Shown piece after piece: positions 44,497 through 54,869 of a stretch of DNA of 64,000 nucleotides (positions are counted from its first letter, which is position 1; each line of letters begins with the position of its first letter). The stretch is from Gigaspora rosea (taxonomy: Eukaryota > Glomeromycota > Glomeromycetes > Diversisporales > Gigasporaceae): the NCBI GenBank assembly GCA_003550325.1, contig QKWP01001196.1:87472-151471 (forward strand). Reading direction: 5' to 3'. A model generated the notes under the pieces. The model made no database searches. It saw nothing but the letters and a program-made list of their open reading frames with translations, and was not told the DNA's origin. A program made the translations under genes and the position numbers.

Positions 44497-45084
44497 TTTG
44501 CAAAATTACTATTGTTATTGAATATGCATTCTCTTTGTGAGAACAAAGTCCCTTATTTATTGAAATAATATATTCAATATAATTGACTCGATACAAAAAA
44601 AAAAAAAAAACACCTAGTAAAAGAAAATCAAGTATAGTTATTTCAAAAAAAAAAAAAATAAATTGATTTAACTTCTAAATAAAAATATCCAAGGTAAAAG
44701 TAACTAATAAGAAGTCTTTATTTCTCTCAAAATATATTTGGCTTTCAATTAAAATGTAAGGGGGTGCGCCACCGGCGCCCTAGTGTACTCTAGGTTAAAA
44801 TCAAAAAAAAGTAAGGGAATATTATTCTTTTGTTTACAGCCATTTTAGACTAAAGATGCTCTTAAGGATGGCAAATGATTTAAACCGTGATCTTTGACGT
44901 GATTGTTTCTGTTTAATACTTTATGACGTTATTATGATTAATTGAATAATAGTATGTATTTATTATTAACATTCAAAAAATAAATCGAAAAAAAAAATTT
45001 TTCAAAGCAATGTTTCATGTTCGTGGAAAAACCAAAATCCGTTTAAACCTTGCAAAAATTGCTGAGCCTGATAAACGGTCGAAC
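44497..45084. other. Intergenic DNA 5' of the BTB gene
   Basis: Two A-runs (44597-44611 and 44646-44661). GGGGGTGCGCCACCGGCGCCC at 44760-44780 is a compact GC-rich partial palindrome. No gene seen. Confidence 0.5.
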
Positions 45085-45186
45085 AACACCTCGTCAAAAA
45101 TGTAATTATTGCGAAAGAGACTGTGTTGATTTAGTTGATCGATTAAAATGTCATTTAAAAAAAACTAGCATTATATTCCTCGCATA
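45085..45186 (+). pseudogene. BED-type zinc-finger fragment
   Basis: The plus strand encodes 'RQKCNYCERDCVDLVDRLKC' then 'HLKKT' before a stop, a C-x2-C...H pattern like the DNA-binding BED finger of hAT transposases and domesticated relatives. Nothing else of the protein is seen nearby. Confidence 0.5.
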
Positions 45187-46267
45187 GTCAGTTATGATTC
45201 CAGTCAATTATCGATTACTTGACCAGATCTAAATTTTTTGATCTTTAGCAGCCATTCACAGTACATACGTAACCCGTTCATGATTAGTAACTTTAGACAC
45301 ACATTAAGTAGAACGTCTGTAGTTCCGTGATCAACAGTGATCAAGTCAGAATCAACCCTTTGTGCCGAGTGAATGAGATCTGAAAAAGGGATAAGTTTTC
45401 TAATCTTACACTTCGTAATTGCCCTAAGTTTACTCTTTTTTTTTTTTTAATAATTTATGCTTTGAGTCTTGCTCACAGTCGTGTTAGAGTTTAGAGATCT
45501 TTATTTATTTTTGGGCATAGATTCCCGAGTAGATTTAATAGTTAAGTCTTTTTCAAAGTGAATGTTAAGTAACTTGAATAACTTAAGTACATTAATTATC
45601 TCTATTCACAAGATCAATTGATGTTAAGTAGGTAAGGATGAACATTAATAAATTTGAATATTATTGATCTTAAGCATATTGATTAATAATTTTTTTAATC
45701 AATCAAATACTAGCGTTTACGCTTGCATTTCATATTGGTTAAACTTCAGCCATTATATTCAATTAGTACAAGTGGCATAAGGTTATTCATACATGTACCA
45801 TAAGCATATTGAGAATCTTGTTTCTGTATATATTTTAATATGATTTATTTAGGCAATATAATCTTTAATAAAGTATTCGGAAGGATTTTTATCTTTTATT
45901 CAGTTTAGTATTCAATAGGCAGCTAATTCATCTCAATTTATTACTGGAGCAGTTAAATTGATTTTAGTTCTTAATTAGCTCAGTATCAATCTCTGCCTGT
46001 ATTATGAAATACTATGATAATACTGTAATAAGATCATAACGTTTTGTGAATAAAAAATTTTCTTAAAAACATTTATTAACTAAAAAGTCTTTGGAATAAA
46101 ATAATTTATTAATACAATAATATATTTTGTAATTAATAATGCGATCACTTTAAAATTCTATAAAGTTTTTACAATGTTCTTAACAATGTTAAACCATGTT
46201 GTTATTTTAATAAAAACTGGCCAATTTATTATATATGCTACTCAAGAATACTCAATATCCAGCATTG
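45187..46267. other. AT-rich intergenic DNA
   Basis: No coding signal; only short homopolymer runs. Confidence 0.5.
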
Positions 46268-46329
46268 TATGAGTGTAAACCTGTTACTAGGAAAGTCTAG
46301 TGACAGGTTTTCTCTTGATGACACTCATA
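46268..46329. other. Two-tier hairpin
   Basis: Inner stem: AAACCTGTTACTAG (46277-46290) pairs with CTAGTGACAGGTTT (46297-46310) with one T-G, around a 6-base loop GAAAGT. Outer stem: TATGAGTGT (46268-46276) pairs with ACACTCATA (46321-46329). It may be a tiny transposon or a structured RNA; the sequence does not decide. Confidence 0.6.
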
Positions 46330-46349
46330 TATTCCATTAGCTTGCAGAA

Positions 46350-46845
46350 TTTAGATGTTAAATAAATGCCTCATGTGTATTCTTTTTAACTTCGATAACA
46401 ATTTATATGCTTTATTAATATCCCTAGTCTTGCATATTTTGAATATAAATGAATGCCTTCATTTTAAACACCATTCTAGTAACAATATTAAGCATTATGT
46501 TACATTAGTGCCCCATATTTGCAAATAATTGATAATAAACAAATACTTATGTTTATCCTTTTTAACTAACTCCATTCTGATGATAGTATCTAATGCAATG
46601 TATTCTGCTAATATCTTTGGTATCTGCAGATTTTTGTTAATATTATTTTTATAATTTTGATTAAATATTAATAAAATATAAATAAATGCCTTATATTTAT
46701 TCTAATAACAGATAATAGTATCCAACATGATACATTCCATAAACTTCCCATCTCTGCAGATTTTTGGTAGTAAGTTTTAAACTACATTCCAATAATAATA
46801 TCCCCAACATTATGTTCTATTAGTATCCTTTTATCTTCACTTTAA
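46350..46845. repeat. Degenerate tandem repeat, about 110-140 base unit
   Basis: Recurring phrases AAATAAATGCCT, CATTCTAATAACAATAT, ATATTCTGCTAATATC and TCTGCAGATTTTTG, in the same order, about four times. Confidence 0.55.
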
Positions 46846-46849
46846 TTCC

Positions 46850-47087
46850 CTGTTAGTAATTATATACTGTCTCATCCTTATGTTCATTCATTTTCTTTTC
46901 GGAAATTTTCAGACCCTTTACTTTCTCCTTACATCATTTTCATACTATATCGATTCCACCAACCGATTACCAAATTCTCAACCGGTTGTATCAGGTCAAC
47001 CAATTAAGAATTTCCTCAACCAGTTAACCAAAATTTATTCAGTTCGGGCCGATTAACTGATTATAGCCCAACTGATTCAAATCACTA
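46850..47087. mobile_element. hAT-like MITE, second copy of the 24157-24505 family
   Basis: Inverted orientation. Ends GATTCAAATCACTA at 47087; TATAGCCCAACTGATTC, CAACCGGTTG and TATGTTCATTCATTTTC blocks match the copy in the LINE 3' UTR. The other end is uncertain (possibly about 46768) and no exact duplication was found. Confidence 0.65.
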
Positions 47088-47434
47088 CTTTGGAGTCTTA
47101 CCCTAGGTCTTATACTTTGGGAATGCTATCTAGACCACTAGCTATAAAAGCATGATCTAGTATAAAAAATTCTATCTTCTTTTAAAAGGAATATTATTAT
47201 TAAAAGTAGCTGTTAAAATTTTAAAATTATTAAAAATTATAAAAGACAGTTAGTGCTTCTAGATATAGAATACCCAATTTTTAGAGTCTTAATCCAGGTT
47301 TTATGCCAGAAGAATACTACTACAACTACTGGGCTATGAGAGCATACCTAGTTTATCTTATCTTAAAAGAAATATTATTGTTACCAGATTGTTTAATTAA
47401 ATTTTTATATATGTATTATTGTCCTTAGCTATGC

Positions 47435-47670
47435 TTCAGACACTGTATTTCTAGATATTAGAAATTTGTCATGTTATGTGATAATATTTGTTATACTGCA
47501 TTATTAGCCAATAAATGTGTCAAGTACTAACACAACAAAAAAATAAAAATTTTTAATTTTAAATTTTAATAAAATCTAATTATAGTATGCTAATAGTGGC
47601 TTTTTTATTAAAAAATTGACCTTTATTATTAAAACAATTTTGATCACCATAAGATAAAAGTACCTATTTC
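47435..47670 (+). repeat. Left arm (outer part) of a very large inverted repeat
   Basis: CTAGATATTAGAAATTTGTC, TTAGCCAATAAATGTGTCAA, CTAACACAACAAAAAAATAA and ACAATTTTGATCACCATAA occur in reverse complement and reverse order in 60890-61095. The arm is interrupted at about 47670 and resumes at about 50210. Confidence 0.7.
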
Positions 47671-48043
47671 TAGGAACTTTTTTTTGCTATATACAAAACT
47701 TTTTCAAAAATTAATATTTTTTTATAAAACTTTAAATATAAAATTTGCAAATTAATTTATTATTTAAAAATATACAAATTAAATTATACTAATATATAAA
47801 AATTTTTTTTTGTATTAGCAAAGAAAAATTTTATAAAATTTATAAAATTTGATACTCCATTCCTCTTTTCATAGATACAATATAAACTATTTAAAAAATT
47901 TAAAAATTTTAAAAAAATTTTTTATTTTATTATTTTTTATACTTTGTTTTCTTTTTTTACTATCTTTTATTTATTATTTATCTATTTATTTTCTAAAAAT
48001 TTTAATAATTAAATAAGTACAATTTTTAAATAAAATTTATTAT

Positions 48044-48412
48044 GATCTTTAAAATAGAAAATTGAAATTTCTAAAATTATTTATTAAGTAAACAGTTTTT
48101 AAGAATTAATAAAACTTGTAGCTACAGTCAATATGTTCTAATGATAGTAAAAACATTAAATTCAGTCTAGTAGATCAAAAGTTATGAGCGATTTATATTT
48201 TATAATCATGTAAATTTCTTTGTAAATCTATACAAAAATTTTATATAATTGCAAAACGTAAATTGCTCATAACTTTTGATATACTAGACCGAATTTAGCA
48301 TTTTTACTTTTATTAGATCTATATTGATAGTTGCTACAACTTTTATTAATTTTCCAAGAACTGTTTATTTAGTAAGTAATCTTGAAAATTTCAATTTTAT
48401 ATTTTTAAAAAG
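48044..48412. repeat. Foldback element, AAAGTTATGAGCGATTT family
   Basis: Arms of about 160 bases are reverse complements around a loop near 48215-48240, sharing AAATTGAAATTTC, AGTAAACAGTTTTTAAG and CTAGTAGATCAAAAGTTATG. The 'TAGTAGATCAAAAGTTAT' phrase recalls the outer part of the other foldback family. Confidence 0.8.
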
Positions 48413-48436
48413 AGCATTAGTTCATGGCGACCCCGT

Positions 48437-48530
48437 GATCGACCAATAAAAATCGATCACGTGATCACGTGATCGATTGATCTAGATCAATCGAACACGT
48501 GATTACGCGATCGATTTTTATTGGTCGATT
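48437..48530. repeat. 94-base palindrome with nested CACGTG sites
   Basis: Near-perfect inverted repeat centred on GATCTAGATC, arms beginning GATCGACCAATAAAAATCGA, containing repeated ATCACGTGATC units that are themselves palindromes. Confidence 0.85.
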
Positions 48531-48781
48531 TATCACTAATCAAATTTACATCGTAAGAGAGAGAAAAAAAAAAAAACTAAGATAAAAAATAAAATTTTAT
48601 ACGATCACGATTACACAAGTTATTATTTATTATACATAATTACAATAAATTTACATCGTAAGAAAGAGAGAGAAAAAAAAAAAAAAAAAAAAAACTAAGA
48701 TAAAAACTACAATAAAAAAAAAAAACCAAGACCACACCCGAAGCAACAAAGGTTCTAAAATGAGGCTTCGATTGTTCAAGA

Positions 48782-49800
48782 TTCAAAAAAGTTGGTGTAG
48801 TGTTTTTGCAAAGTGCATTTGCAAATGTTTCTCCCCATTCTGTTTCAAGATTTTCTTGAAATTTCCACAAACGACGGCACATGAACGATGGCGCCAGAAC
48901 AACGAAGATTGAAATCCAGAATGACAGACCTATAGCGCAGAATTTCTACAAACTACATCGAACAACTAAAGCCCAGAATCTCCAAACGACAGCACCAAAA
49001 CGACGAAAGCCCAAAAACTACAGTACCGAATGACGAAAGCCCAGAATCTCCATATGAAGCAAACCTACTAAAAAAAAAAGAGTTAGTTCAAAGAAAGAAA
49101 AACGCAAAAAAAAAACAAATATCAAACGAAAAAAAATAACATATCTCCATTCAAAAAAGTCAGTGTAGTTGCAAAGTGCATTTGCAAATGCTTCTCCCCC
49201 TTCTGTTTCAAGATTTTCTTGAAATTTCCACGAACGATAACACACGAACGACGGCGCCAGAACAACGAAGATTGAAATCCGGAACGACAGACCTATAGCA
49301 CAGAATCTCCACAAACTACATCGAACAACTAAAGCCCAGAATCTCCAAAAAACCAGAATCTCCAAACGACAGCACCAAAATGACAAAAGCCCAATAACTA
49401 CAGTACCGAACGACGAAAGCCCAAAATCTCCATACAAAGCAAACCTACTAAAAAAAAAAAAAGAGCTAGTTCAAAGAAAGAAAAACACAAAAAAAAACAA
49501 ATATCAAAAGAAAAAAAAAATAACATATCTCCGATTACGTCCAAGATTTAAAAAAGTCAGCATAGTAATTCTTTTCCCTGAAATTTCCACGAACAACGGC
49601 ACCAGAACGACAAAAGCTTAAAATCACCAACGAAATCGGTTCTATCCTACAAAAAAAAAAGTAAATGTTAGTTCAAAGAAAGTAAAGCAAAAAAAAAATT
49701 CAAACAACGAAAAAAAAAACATATCTCCGTTTACGACCAAAAATCAAAAAAGTCAGTATAGTATTTTTGCAAAGTGCATTTGCAAATGCTTTTCCGAAAT
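48782..49800 (-). pseudogene. Tandem LRR fragments (three)
   Basis: Minus-strand translations at about 48782-48870, 49150-49235 and 49745-49800 read 'GETFANALCKNTTPTFLN', 'GEAFANALCNYTDFF' and 'KAFANALCKNT', single 28-residue repeats like those of the 35190-36689 protein, each preceded by 'KFQENLETE' in the first two. They are embedded in long non-coding tandem units and cannot form a protein. Confidence 0.7.
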
Positions 49801-50209
49801 TTCCATGAACAACGACACACGAATGACTACACATGAACTACGGCACACAAACAAAGAAAGCCTAAAATCACCAACGAAACCGGTACAAGTTCCCAACTTC
49901 GCGACGGCTTTAATCCAAGGCTTCAACAACGGCTCCAGCGACGACTCTAACGGCAAAAACTATACAAAAAAAAGTTATTTAAAATAAAAAAAAAACAAAC
50001 GTACAAGCAAAAAAAAAAAAAAAANAAAAAAAAAAAAAAAAATGATTATTAAAAGGATAATTATTGTTTATATATAATTGCTGATCTTAAAAATGATTGG
50101 CTAATCATAAGGGTCGCTATGGCGACGGGTCACCATGAATAATTTTCCTTTTAAAAAATTGCTTTTTTATTTTATATATAAATTACTAAAAAATTTAATT
50201 TACAGAAAT

Positions 50210-50895
50210 AGGTATATTTACGGAAATAGGTATCTTTACTTTAATAAACTCTATTTACTTTTAAATTTTATAAAAATCAGATAATTTTAAATTAATGGTC
50301 ATTTGTAAAAGCTTATTAGCATTATAATAGATTCTTTTGGTACAAAAACATATTTTATAAAAATCAATTAATAAAAAATCATCTAATTTTTATAAAAATT
50401 TAGAGATAAGTAGAACTTATAATGATAAATAAAATTGTCTTATTAATAAAGATCAATTTACTTAATAAAAAATTTGCTAACAATTATCAAAGTTATTTTT
50501 TTTAGTCTTTTACAAGTTTAAAGCTAAAATTATACATGCCACCAAAATTGATTTTTTTAAAAAAGCCTATTTTATGTTCCTAAAAATAAATTAAAATTTT
50601 TATAAAGAAGAACAAAAAAATTTATATATTTATGTTTCTTATAATTTTATCTATTCAAAAAAAAATATCAGGTTTTAAATAAAATAGATCAAAAACAATT
50701 TCAAAAAAAAATTTTAATTTTAGATTCCAAAACCAAAAATAATTTTGTTACTATAATATAGCTAGAATTAATAATATCTTATAATTCACAAATTTTTATT
50801 AATTAATTCTAACTTTGTGCACTAAGTAAACTTGTTTAGCATCTAAAAATATCAAATTGTAAAATTATTTTTATTTTACTTGAAATTTAGAGAAT
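50210..50895 (+). repeat. Left arm (inner part) of the very large inverted repeat
   Basis: TAAATTTTATAAAAATCAG, TCATTTGTAAAAGCTTA, TAGATTCTTTTGGTACAAAA and TAGTCTTTTACAAGTTTA match the reverse complement of 60600-60900. The last 130 bases (CACTAAGTAAACTTGTTTAG) match the dyad unit of the 56190-60640 array. Confidence 0.65.
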
Positions 50896-51250
50896 ACAGT
50901 TGACTCTTTCCAAATTGGTATATATAGTGAAAAAGTTTTGTATTAGATTTAAAAGAGTATCAGATTTAAAAAATAATACATGAAAGATTAACACAAATTA
51001 ACAAATAAGATTTTAGTATTTAATATACAAACTAAGAAAACTTAACCTATACTTAGGGGTATAGAATATTATTCTGTGTCCTATGTTTATAAATTAAATT
51101 AAACTGATCAATATAAAATTATATATTTTGCTTATCATTATTTTTGTAGTACCTTTGTTGCTTTTGTTATTATTGTATAGTATTTTTTTTGTGCTTTTGT
51201 TGTTGTTCTTGAAGTGATTTTGTAGTGATTTTGTAGTGCTTTCATTGTTA
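50896..51250. other. AT-rich DNA leading into a minisatellite
   Basis: ACTTAGGGGTATAGAATAT near 51050 resembles the flank of the MITE at 62824. TTTTGTAGTGATTTTGTAG near 51215 is the ragged start of the array. No gene. Confidence 0.5.
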
Positions 51251-51680
51251 TTTGGTGGTGTTTTGGTTATCATTTGGTGATATTTTTGATCATTGTTTGG
51301 TATTTTTGATTGTTATTTGGTGATGCTTTTGGTTGTTATTTGGTAGTAATTATATTGTAGTTTGGTAATGTTTTTGGTTATAGTTTGGTAATGCTTTTAA
51401 TCATAGTTCGGTAAAGGCTTTTAGTCACCGTTTATTAGTACCTTTGGTCATTGTTTGTTGGTGTTTAGATCATTGTTGGGTGGTGCTTTTGATTATCATT
51501 TGGTGGTGTTTTTGGTCATCATTTAGTAGTAGTTTATATTGTTTGGTAGTGCTTTTGGTTGTAAATTAGTGGTGCTTTAATCGTCATTTGTTAGTATTCT
51601 TGGTCACTATTTGGTAGTACTTTCATGGTTGCTTGGTGGTATTTTTAATTATTGTTTGTGGTCTTTTAGTTATTTGTCTT
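51251..51680. repeat. 23-base minisatellite, about 19 units
   Basis: Units of 20-24 bases, mostly 23, follow TTTGGTRGTGCTTTTGGTYRT. The strand shows marked T/G versus A/C asymmetry. Units vary at many positions, so the array is old or under little homogenisation. Confidence 0.92.
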
Positions 51681-51820
51681 GCTATACTTTTGTTATAATT
51701 TTTTTTATATTTATTTTTATTTTTTAACTTTTTACTATTGTATTTTTTTTTAATAAAAAATTATAATATTATTGTATAGCCATGTTATTGATAACTATAC
51801 TAAAAATTTGCATATCAGTA

Positions 51821-52392
51821 CATGTCACTTTGGTTATACTGACAGCTGGATTAACCGACAGCTGGTTATATCGACACTTTTTTCAAAAAAAAATCTATAA
51901 TGTTAAAAAGTTATTGGTTATACCAACAATCATAAGAGATATTGATTATAACGACATACCGACAATTTTAATATTAAAAAATTATTTAAGATAATTTTTA
52001 TTGCTGAATATAGCAACAATTTTTATAAACCGACTGTCGTTATAGGTGTACCAATCAAATTAATTTTTTAAATTTGCTTTATACTAAGCTTAGCATGAAA
52101 CAATAAGCATAAAATAAATTTATTTCATTATTTTATGCAAATATATGATGAATTTATTTTATGTTAAACATAAAACAAATTCATTTTGTACTAAAATAAA
52201 TTCATTTTGCTAAGTTTAGTATTCTTAGTATAAGCTTGGTGAAAACAAAAAAATTTACCTCTGCCTAAACTGACATATCTACACAATATCAATATAATGT
52301 CGGTATAGATAGAAATGCTTATTAAACTGATATCTGGATATATCAACAATTTTTCCATTGCTGGAGAATGTCGATATAACCAGAGTGACGTG
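51821..52392. mobile_element. Pogo/Tigger-like MITE
   Basis: Ends CATGTCACTTTGGTTATAC and, from the other strand, CACGTCACTCTGGTTATATC, each next to TA (51819-51820 and 52393-52394). GGTTATAYCGACA-type units recur inside both ends, the subterminal pattern of pogo-type Tc1/mariner elements. No transposase. Confidence 0.75.
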
Positions 52393-52599
52393 TATAATTC
52401 AGATTAGAAATTTTTAAACTTATCATTACTGCAATAAAAATACTTAATTTGGGCCTACATTTTTTTTAAAATTATTATTATTGACAAATAAAAAAAAAAA
52501 GTAATTTGGGCAAGAATTCTTTAAGGCAGCAAGAAGCATTATTTATTAAAAATCTAATTCAAAGCATTATTGTTGTAATATTGTATAGTAATGATTATA

Positions 52600-54240
52600 T
52601 ATATAAAAAGTAATATTAGAATTTATAAACAAATTTCTTTGAAGAAATTCTTGTATTTTATTGTTTTGATTTGGAATTGGCAGTAATTCTTGTAAAGAAA
52701 TTTTAGAACCTTGTAATTCATGTGAATTTGCTAACTGTGTAGATGCTTCAGTAATGCTTCTTGGGTTGTTGAAATAAAAGACATACTCGAAACAAGACTT
52801 GCTATTTAGTTAAAAAAAAATAGACTCCAAAAATTGGTCAAAAAAAAATTAGACCCCAAAAATTATTTACTTTAATAAATTTGTCTCACAGATTTAAACC
52901 TTGATAAGAATCTTTTGTAGAAAATGTAACAGGGGATTGGTTTTGTAAAATCTTTGTATTTGTATTAAAATCTATTGTATTTATTAAATTAGCTAGAGCA
53001 GATTTTTGAACCCCATCCTTTGGTTATTTATAGCTAGCAATTCCAGATAAAGATAAATATCTAGTAATCATAAATACTTCATAGTTATTAGCACTAATAT
53101 TTTTTAATAATTGTACAAGTATTTTAAAACTTGCTTAATTGGTAAGTTATAATCTTTACAATTAATACCAGTTTTTTTAGCAAGCCCTCTCATAAAAGTT
53201 TTTAATTTCAATTGACCAAGTTGAATTTTTTGTGCCATTCTTTAATTGATGAATAATCTATTTTAAATAAATAGTATTAATATTAATTTATGTATATATT
53301 AGACAATATATATATGATATATCTGATATGTATGTACTGTACATACCTGGTGCAGATTTTGTGTCAATTGGATATAAATAAAATCCAAAATTAGCATCAA
53401 CTAGCTATTTTGAAAAATACTTTTCATAATTGGCAATTATTTCAGGATTATTAGAAAGAATTAATATTTTATCTGCAGACCAAGATTATTTAATCCATAT
53501 TGATTTGTTTTGAACTTATAGATAAAAACATCAAAGCTACCATCTTTTTTTTTTATAAAAATGATAGCTATTATATAGTATAGTACTCACTACCATGTAG
53601 AGCTAGAAAAATTGTATTGTAAAAGAAGACCTAATTTAATAACCTACTTAGTGTATCTTTTGATATTGCTTCATGTTGTAAAATACATTAAATTTTCTCA
53701 AAAGATAGTGAATCAAATCCATTAGTTTTACTATATCCTTTTTCAAAAAGATCTTGAGCCTTTTCATCAAGTATTTCTTATAAACTGGGAAATGGCTTTT
53801 TGTTGCACAAATTAACTAGTTTAACCTTAGGGTGCCTACTTTTATCACCTGATTTTCTAGGGGGGGGTCAAAAATTTTGGAAATTATATATAACACATGA
53901 TAATTTTCATATCTAGGGGGGTAAGGGCTACTAATAAACTGAAATCAGGTGATAAAAGTAGGCGCCCTTACTAATATTTAAATTATAAAATCTGTTAATA
54001 ACTCTAATTGCAAACAAAAGTAATGATACTATATATTCTGACTTATCACTTTTTTTAGCGATAGTAAAATATTCACAGAGTTGTGTTTCCAGTTTAGAAG
54101 TATCATCTACGTCTCTTTTAATCCAACATCTGAGCGATATTTTTAAAATTTATTAATCCAATTTTGTGTAGATCTATAAGTATTTTGAACTTTAGACTTG
54201 TTGCATAAATATGATAATTGCTCTTCTGTTGGTTTTTAAT
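52600..54240 (-). pseudogene. Crypton-type tyrosine recombinase (DUF3504-like) relic
   Basis: Minus-strand fragments in several frames follow the order of the DUF3504 recombinase family: 'NTYRSTQNWINKF' and 'DTSKLETQLCEYFTIAKKSD' (54230-54000), 'EKGYSKTNGFDSLSFEKI' and 'ILQHEAISKDTLSR' (53770-53620), 'NNPEIIANYEKYFSK' and 'DANFGFYLYPIDTKSAPG' (53450-53340), 'LKTFMRGLAKKTGINCKDYN' (53200-53150), and 'YEVFMITRYLSLSGIASYK' (about 53080-53020), where the last Tyr would be catalytic. 'STQLANSHELQGSKISLQEL' near 52700 forms the tail. Stops and frameshifts abound and a MITE splits it (53830-53967). Family assignment rests on my memory of related Rhizophagus proteins. Confidence 0.65.
53830..53967. 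mobile_element. Tourist-like MITE in the Crypton relic
   Basis: Inverted ends GGGTGCCTACTTTTATCACC and, from the other strand, GGGCGCCTACTTTTATCACC, then TGATTT on both sides, flanked by TTA (53827-53829 and 53968-53970). Confidence 0.82.
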
Positions 54241-54404
54241 AGGGCTTCTCTTTTTTTTTAGGTTTTGGTATTTTGAAATTAAATCAAATCTAAAAAAAGA
54301 AAACTTTAATTTAAAAAGTATTTTATTTATATAATAAAATAAACTACTGATATGATATAATAGTATAATCATTAATAACTGCTATATGATAATATTATTA
54401 TTAG

Positions 54405-54540
54405 TATAGGTAATAAAAAAATATTCATATAGGTATTAAACAGCAGCAGGTGATTGGCTTAGATTATGCCGCTTTGTGATATGATCTGCTAATTACTTGC
54501 TACCATTTAATACTCATGTGAATATTTTTTATTACCTATA
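54405..54540. mobile_element. 136-base inverted-repeat element
   Basis: Ends TATAGGTAATAAAAAAATAT and, from the other strand, TATAGGTAATAAAAAATATT extend to about 36 bases with few mismatches. The loop contains AGCAGCAGGTGATTGGC. Confidence 0.75.
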
Positions 54541-54869
54541 CAATAACTATATAATATAGTATATAATAAAAAAAATTGAGTTTTTTTAAAATTTGGACCA
54601 ATTATATTTAGGCATATGGGCATAGAATAAAAGACAATACTCTGAGTACAGAATAAGAACATTTATACAAACCATGTACCAAATCATATAATTTGCACAT
54701 ACTGATTTTCATGTAATATTGGTATTGTAAAGTTTATGTGATTTGATTGGATACATTTACATGACACTATTTAGAGGGCTTTCAGAAATTATATAATTTT
54801 TGGGTAGGTGGGTGGGTTGCCAAAATATCAGATTATAATTCTGTTCAAAATTTTATAATTCTGACCAAA
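54541..54869. other. Intergenic DNA
   Basis: AT-rich; no gene or clear repeat apart from short ATAATTCTG direct repeats near 54835-54860. Confidence 0.45.

Larger units (their letters stand above)
48416..50137. mobile_element. TIR element carrying leucine-rich-repeat gene fragments
   Basis: Inverted ends TTCATGGCGACCC (48422-48434) and GGGTCACCATGAA (about 50125-50137). Inside are a 94-base palindrome, A-rich tracts and three to four tandem units of about 370 bases, each with an LRR fragment followed by CGAACGACGGCGCCAGAACG and CTAAAGCCCAGAATCTCC phrases. This layout resembles a transposon that captured a host gene piece and amplified it internally. Confidence 0.55.
47672..50240. mobile_element. 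Composite insertion in the left arm (AAAGTACCTATTTC ends)
   Basis: AAAAGTACCTATTTC at about 47672 and GAAATAGGTATCTTT at about 50225 are inverted. Between them lie a foldback (48044-48410) and a TIR element with LRR fragments. The right arm at 60600-61095 lacks all of this, which supports insertion. Confidence 0.5.

Noticed and set aside
46768..46790. Left end of the second TAGTRATTTGAACCG MITE at TAGTAAGTTTTAAAC
   Set aside because: Similar to the expected end, but the flanks (ATTTTTGG against CTTTGGAG) do not form a convincing 8-base duplication, so the boundary was left open.
51251..51680. Possible CRISPR-like array
   Set aside because: Units are contiguous and degenerate with no unique spacers; eukaryotic minisatellite.
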